DNA from: CAZGSV01 sp964528605
Lineage (GTDB): Bacteria > Armatimonadota > Zipacnadia > CAZGSV01
Direction of reading: 5' to 3'
Assembly (NCBI GenBank): GCA_964528605.1
Contig: CAZGSV010000117.1
Span: forward strand, 1 to 9,813
Length of the DNA stretch: 9,813 bases
Made by a program: the position numbers and the translations under genes. Positions 6,369 through 9,813 of this stretch are shown here, in pieces (position 1 is the first letter of the stretch; every line of letters starts with the position of its first letter). The notes below the pieces were generated by a model that worked only from the letters and a program-made list of their open reading frames with translations, made no database searches and had not been told where the DNA came from.

Positions 6369-7513
6369 ATGCGAGCCAGCGCCAGATAACGGGCGTCATC
6401 AAGGCTGGCAGCGAGCGGGAGGCGCTGGGCAAACTTCACAGGCTGAGGTATCGGGTGGATCAGATCGAGCCGATGGCGCAGCCGGTGGGCGCATCGGTGC
6501 TGCACCGGATCTTCTTCCGGGTGCCGGCGCGAGTGCTCGCGTTGTTCTTCGAGGGCGTGGCGCAGACGCTAAGGGCAGGGATGACGCAGGCGACGGCGCT
6601 GGGGGCCCTGGCCGAACACGCGGATCACCGCTTTGTACGGAAGGTGTGCGGAGAGATGGCGGTGGCGGCAGGGCAGGGGTCGCCACTGTCCTACGAAATG
6701 GCGCGGCGGCCGACTATCTTCCCCGACTTGTACGTGCAGATGGTGAGGCTTGGGGAGCAGGCGGGGTCGCTGGACGACATGTGCGAGCAGGCGAGCCAGC
6801 ACCTAAGGTTCGTTGATGAGTTGCAGCACATCACGAGGCGGGCGACGTTGTACCCGCGCATCATCCTGTTTCTGGCGCTCATCGTGATGGCTATCGGGGC
6901 GGCGGCGCAGTCGCTCATCAAGTTACAGTTTGGTCCGTTCCTGTGGCTGGCTGCGAGAAACGTGTTGATCGTGGTGGGCACCTGGTATGGTCTGGTAGCC
7001 TGCTATCGGGTGCTGACCGGGTACCCGTGGTTCAACCGGACGCTAGACATCGCCAAGAGCACGCTCCCTTGGGTGGCGAGCGTGAGCAGCCGGGTTGCCT
7101 ACGCGCGGTTCTCCCGGGCGCTGGCGACCATGTACCGCGCTGGAGTGCCGATGCTGACGGCGCTCGAGTTGAGCGGGCGCGCGGCCGGCAACAGCGTCAT
7201 CGAGGATCGGATTCGACGTGCGATTCCGCTGGTGAAGAGCGGGATGAGCCTCAGCGAGGCGCTGGGGCGGGAGGCCGGAGTGCCGGGGATGGTGCGGCAG
7301 ATGATTGCCGTGGGCGAGCAATCGGGGCAACTGGCGCAGGGGTTGGAGAGCGCCGCGGGCTACTATGAGCGGGACGCGGACACCGGGCTTAGGGCGGGGG
7401 CGATGGTGCTGGGTATTGCGCTATACCTGGCGGTGATGGGCCTGGTTGGTTACATGTACATCGCGACGCTGTACGGATATTACTCGAGGATGGTCAACGA
7501 GTTTGCCCCGTGA
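6344..7513 (+). CDS. Type II secretion / type IV pilus inner-membrane platform protein, GspF/PilC family
   Basis: A 389-residue integral membrane protein of the GspF/PilC family, which forms the inner-membrane platform coupling the assembly ATPase to pseudopilus or pilus growth. The N terminus MRFAYTAVDASQRQITGVI is the typical FxYxAxDxxGxxxxG opening of the family. Two T2SSF domains are visible: one around residues 60-190 (LRAGMTQATALGALAEHA) and one around 253-380 (ALATMYRAGVPMLTALELS, then VGEQSGQLAQGLE). Predicted membrane segments are at about 170-191, 199-223 and 351-380, the family's three-segment layout. The length is close to the usual 400. No GspE/PilB ATPase, pseudopilin or secretin lies in the window; the gene sits alone between folK and panB and overlaps folK by 25 bases. 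GspF and PilC cannot be told apart from this sequence, so no symbol is given. Confidence 0.92.
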   Translation: MRFAYTAVDASQRQITGVIKAGSEREALGKLHRLRYRVDQIEPMAQPVGASVLHRIFFRVPARVLALFFEGVAQTLRAGMTQATALGALAEHADHRFVRKVCGEMAVAAGQGSPLSYEMARRPTIFPDLYVQMVRLGEQAGSLDDMCEQASQHLRFVDELQHITRRATLYPRIILFLALIVMAIGAAAQSLIKLQFGPFLWLAARNVLIVVGTWYGLVACYRVLTGYPWFNRTLDIAKSTLPWVASVSSRVAYARFSRALATMYRAGVPMLTALELSGRAAGNSVIEDRIRRAIPLVKSGMSLSEALGREAGVPGMVRQMIAVGEQSGQLAQGLESAAGYYERDADTGLRAGAMVLGIALYLAVMGLVGYMYIATLYGYYSRMVNEFAP

Positions 7514-7534
7514 CCGCAAGATGAGCCGGCGGTC
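7512..7534 (+). repeat. Short inverted repeat between the GspF-like gene and panB
   Basis: GACCGC at 7512-7517 pairs with GCGGTC at 7529-7534 across an 11-base loop. It begins at the stop codon of the GspF-like gene. There is no T tract after it, and such GC-rich six-base repeats occur by chance in this composition, so a role as terminator or operator is not established. The 50-base gap it lies in is the largest in the window; I see no convincing -35/-10 pair there. Confidence 0.25.
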
Positions 7535-7563
7535 GGCCTGACGCAGCAAGGAACGTGGTCGCA

Positions 7564-8424
7564 ATGGATGAAGAAGGAAAGCCGGTTTACGTGACGGACT
7601 TGGCCGCGATGAAGCGCGCGGGCCGGAGGATAGTGGTGGTGACCGCCTACGACACACCGAGTGCGCGCTGCGCGGAGGAGGCGGGCGTGGATGTGGTGCT
7701 GGTTGGCGACTCGGTGGGGAACGTGGTGCTGGGTCATGCGAACACGCTGGCGGTGACGATGGAGGCGATGCTGCACCACGTGGCAGCGGTTGCTCGCGGG
7801 TTAAGGCGGTGCCTGCTGGTGGCGGATATGCCGTTTCTCTCCTACCAGACGGAGGTGGCGACGGCGGTGCGGAACGCGGGCCGCTTCCTGCAGGAGGCGG
7901 GGGCGCAGGCGGTGAAACTGGAGGGCGGCCAGGCGTTCCGAGGGCAACTGGAGGCGATCATTGCGGCGGGGATACCGGTGATGGGGCACCTCGGCTACAC
8001 GCCGCAGTCGGTGCACGCCTTTGGGAGCGAGCGGGTGCGCGGGCGCTCGCTGGAGGAGGCGCGGAGGCTGTACCGGGAGGCGAAGTTTCTGGAGCAGGTC
8101 GGGTGTTGCTCGCTGGTGTTGGAGTGTGTGCCGGCGGAGTTGGCGAGGGTGGTCACCGAGGCGGTGGCGATCCCGACGATAGGGATAGGGTCCGGGCCGC
8201 ACTGTGACGGGCAAGTGTTGGTGCTGCACGACCTGCTGGGTTGGTCGTTTGGGCCGCGGTTCAAGTTCGTGAAGGAGTATGGGAACGTGCGGGGGGCGGT
8301 GACGGGGGCACTGGGGGAGTACTGCCGGGAGGTGCGTGAGGGCGCGTTCCCGACCGAGGAGCACTCCTTCCACGCCAGGGAGTATGAGCGGCTGACGCGG
8401 GAGGAACTGGAGGAGACGGGATAA
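7564..8424 (+). CDS. panB: 3-methyl-2-oxobutanoate hydroxymethyltransferase
   Basis: First committed enzyme of pantothenate synthesis: transfers a hydroxymethyl group from 5,10-methylene-THF to alpha-ketoisovalerate, giving ketopantoate. It is 286 aa from ATG 7564, a decameric TIM-barrel family in characterised members. Metal and catalytic positions are all visible: Asp49 in LVGDSVG, Asp88 in VADMPF, Glu120 in VKLEGG and Glu187 in LECVP, plus GHLGYTPQS, IGIGSGPHCDGQVLV and RFKFVKEYGN. AAGGAA at 7548-7553 is 10 bases before the ATG; an in-frame GTG at 7555 would be too close to that site. It opens panB-panC-panD and depends on THF chemistry that the upstream fol and fhs genes support. Confidence 0.97.
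   Translation: MDEEGKPVYVTDLAAMKRAGRRIVVVTAYDTPSARCAEEAGVDVVLVGDSVGNVVLGHANTLAVTMEAMLHHVAAVARGLRRCLLVADMPFLSYQTEVATAVRNAGRFLQEAGAQAVKLEGGQAFRGQLEAIIAAGIPVMGHLGYTPQSVHAFGSERVRGRSLEEARRLYREAKFLEQVGCCSLVLECVPAELARVVTEAVAIPTIGIGSGPHCDGQVLVLHDLLGWSFGPRFKFVKEYGNVRGAVTGALGEYCREVREGAFPTEEHSFHAREYERLTREELEETG
8409..8415 (+). promoter_or_regulatory. Ribosome binding site of panC
   Basis: GGAGGAG lies inside the end of panB, nine bases before the GTG at 8425. It favours that codon over the in-frame GTG at 8431, which would be 15 bases away. Confidence 0.6.
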
Positions 8425-9273
8425 GTGGTCGTGGCGCTGACGATTGAGGAAGTGCGCAGGGCGGTGGCCGCGGCGCGACGCGAAGGGCGTGTGGTGGGGC
8501 TGGTGCCCACGCTGGGGGCGCTGCACGCGGGACACTTTTCGCTGATTGAGCGCGCGCGGGCGGAGTGTGGCCTGGTAGTGGTAAGTATCTTCGTGAATCC
8601 GACGCAGTTTGGCCCCGATGAGGATTTCGAGCGGTATCCCCGCCCGTTCGAGAAAGATGTAGCGGGCTGCGAGGCGCATGGGGTGGATGCGGTGTTCGCG
8701 CCCGAGGCGGCGGAGATGTACCCCGAGGGCTTCTGCACCGAGGTGCAGGTGAAGGGGCTGGGGAGTGTGTTGGAGGGGGAGTTCCGGCCGGCGCACTTTG
8801 CGGGGGTGTGCACGGTGGTGCTGAAGTTGCTCCAGATCGTGCAGCCCGAGGTCGCGTATTTCGGAGAGAAGGATTACCAGCAGTTGGTGATTCTTGAGCA
8901 GATGGTGCGGGACCTGAACGTGCCGGTGCGGATTGTGGGCTGCGCGACGGTGCGCGAGCAGGACGGGATGGCGCTGAGTTCGAGGAACGCCTACCTGTCG
9001 GCGGAGGAGCGGGCGCGAGGACTAGCGATAGCGCACGGACTTCGGGCGGCGGAGGCGGCCTGGAAGAGCGGCGAGCGGCGAGCGGAGGCGCTGTGCGCGC
9101 TGGTGAGGCAGGAGTTGCAGGGGGCGGAGTTGGAGATAGACTACGTGGCAGCGGCGGAGCCGGAGACGCTGAAGCCGGTGGAGGGGGCTTGCGGGAAGTG
9201 CGTCTTGCTGGTGGCGGCGCGGGTCGGGCGCACGAGGCTGTTAGATAACGTGATTCTCTCGTCAGAGGTGTGA
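8425..9273 (+). CDS. panC: Pantothenate synthetase (pantoate--beta-alanine ligase)
   Basis: Joins pantoate and beta-alanine with ATP, through a pantoyl adenylate, to make pantothenate. It is 282 aa, the normal length of this cytidylyltransferase-like Rossmann enzyme. Visible are LVPTLGALHAGHFSL with the HxGH pair His34/His37 (Leu where Met is usual after the Thr); VSIFVNPTQFGPDEDFERYPR; FGEKDYQQL with Lys149; and TVREQDGMALSSRNAYLS, containing the KMSKS-like SSRN loop at 185-188. The GTG start directly follows the panB TAA stop with no spacer, so coupled translation is likely. The product of panD downstream is its second substrate. Confidence 0.97.
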   Translation: MVVALTIEEVRRAVAAARREGRVVGLVPTLGALHAGHFSLIERARAECGLVVVSIFVNPTQFGPDEDFERYPRPFEKDVAGCEAHGVDAVFAPEAAEMYPEGFCTEVQVKGLGSVLEGEFRPAHFAGVCTVVLKLLQIVQPEVAYFGEKDYQQLVILEQMVRDLNVPVRIVGCATVREQDGMALSSRNAYLSAEERARGLAIAHGLRAAEAAWKSGERRAEALCALVRQELQGAELEIDYVAAAEPETLKPVEGACGKCVLLVAARVGRTRLLDNVILSSEV

Positions 9274-9279
9274 GCGGTA

Positions 9280-9645
9280 ATGCTGAGAACTCTTCTGCGC
9301 GCCAAGATTCATCGCGCGACGGTGACAGAGACCGAGTTGGAGTACGAGGGCAGCCTGACTTTGGACCGGGAGTTGGCGGCAGCGGCGGGGCTGATGGAGA
9401 ACGAGTTGGTACATGTCCTGAACGTGAACAACGGGGCGCGGTTTGAGACTTACGTGATCCTGGGGAAGCCGGGGAGCGGGACGGTTTGCCTGAACGGGCC
9501 GGCGGCGCGGCTGGGCGTGGTGGGGGACCAGGTCATCGTGCTCGCGTACGGCCAGATGACGGAGGAGGAAGCGGCGAAGCACAGGCCGACGGTGGTTCTG
9601 GTGGACGAGCGGAACCGGGTGGGGCGGAAGGGCCGGGCGCGCTGA
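9280..9645 (+). CDS. panD: Aspartate 1-decarboxylase precursor (pyruvoyl-dependent)
   Basis: Makes beta-alanine from L-aspartate for PanC. It is produced as an inactive precursor that self-cleaves between Gly24 and Ser25, turning the Ser into the pyruvoyl group. Here EYEGSLTLD places Gly24-Ser25 exactly at the canonical position. The supporting residues are also at canonical numbers: Lys9, Tyr22, Arg54, Thr57 and Tyr58 (NNGARFETYVI) and Asn72 in CLNGPAAR. The family's end, around VVLVDERNRV, is present; the last eight or so residues are basic and atypical. The ATG follows AGAGGTG at 9264-9270, six bases after the panC stop. A nadC-like sequence begins in another frame around its end, so the C-terminal tail may mark a rearrangement. 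Confidence 0.96.
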   Translation: MLRTLLRAKIHRATVTETELEYEGSLTLDRELAAAAGLMENELVHVLNVNNGARFETYVILGKPGSGTVCLNGPAARLGVVGDQVIVLAYGQMTEEEAAKHRPTVVLVDERNRVGRKGRAR

Positions 9646-9813
9646 GCCTGCTGCGGTTGCTGTCGGGGAGCGAGACACTGACCCGCGAGTTTGTGAAGCA
9701 GGGGGCAGGCGCGGGGGGGCGCATGTTGGACACTCGGAAGAGGACGCCGATGCTGGGGGCGCGGAGGGGTTGCTGGTGGGCAAGAGGGTGTCGGGGGGGC
9801 GAACGCGATCTAG
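9621..9813 (+). pseudogene. Internal fragment resembling quinolinate phosphoribosyltransferase (nadC), N-terminus missing, 3' end degraded or cut
   Basis: Read in the frame of base 9648, the sequence gives ALSLLRLLSGSETLTREFV and then GRMLDTRKRTPML (9720-9755). These match in order and spacing the family's ALNxLQRLSGxATLTRxFV and ILDTRKTTPGL blocks, which in NadC enzymes lie roughly 95-145 residues into the protein. Functional NadC makes nicotinate mononucleotide from quinolinate and PRPP. Here no N-terminal 95 or so residues exist: upstream is panD in another frame. After TPML the expected LxxLEKYAVxxGGGxNHR does not appear in the same frame; a faint GGxN signal near 9793-9804 lies in a different frame, suggesting frameshifts. 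It could be a decayed gene, a gene start placed wrongly by sequence errors, or a poor-quality contig end. The homology is fairly clear; the state of the gene is uncertain. Confidence 0.6.

Noticed and set aside
7512..7534. Inverted repeat as a rho-independent terminator before panB
   Set aside because: Only six base pairs with an 11-base loop and no following T tract; kept only as a low-confidence repeat.
7801..8813. Minus-strand open frames across panB and panC
   Set aside because: Antisense shadows of two enzymes with complete active-site motifs; no domain seen in the translations.
1..9813. CRISPR array, tRNA or rRNA, insertion sequence, toxin-antitoxin or defence system
   Set aside because: No direct repeat-spacer pattern, cloverleaf, transposase or defence motif was seen; the window is almost entirely filled by housekeeping genes.

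Overview
The window is a compact, high-GC bacterial segment with every convincing gene on the + strand. Genes abut, overlap by a few bases or are separated by at most about 50 bases. It reads as one long housekeeping operon, or the inside of one. The first gene is cut by the left edge and the last recognisable sequence runs to the right edge. TilS, FtsH and an all-bacterial folate/pantothenate set make the host a bacterium. The strand is markedly G-rich (in 2341-2400 I count 29 G against 13 C). A monofunctional formate-tetrahydrofolate ligase and a solitary GspF/PilC-like gene argue against a typical enterobacterium and would fit a little-studied phylum such as Armatimonadota or a relative. 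That placement is a weak guess from gene content only.

Layout: the 3' part of tilS (tRNA-Ile lysidine synthase, 2-379); ftsH (membrane AAA+ zinc protease, 379-2241); fhs (formate-THF ligase, 2245-3879); a small TPR protein of unknown role (3890-4558); folP (dihydropteroate synthase, 4596-5429); folB (dihydroneopterin aldolase, 5452-5817); folK (pyrophosphokinase, 5814-6368); a GspF/PilC-like membrane protein (6344-7513); panB, panC and panD (7564-8424, 8425-9273, 9280-9645); and a fragment resembling the interior of nadC, apparently broken, from about 9621 to the end.

The genes connect through one-carbon chemistry. FolB, FolK and FolP make dihydropteroate, the precursor of tetrahydrofolate. 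Fhs loads formate onto tetrahydrofolate. PanB spends 5,10-methylene-THF to start pantothenate synthesis. PanD supplies beta-alanine from aspartate, and PanC joins it to pantoate. The nadC-like remnant would belong to NAD synthesis, which also starts from aspartate.

I did not find a defence system, mobile element, CRISPR array, RNA gene or clearly new system. The points most worth a second look are the nadC-like fragment after panD, a strong predicted hairpin that covers the folP ribosome binding site right after the TPR gene stop codon, and the TPR and GspF-like genes lodged in a cofactor operon.
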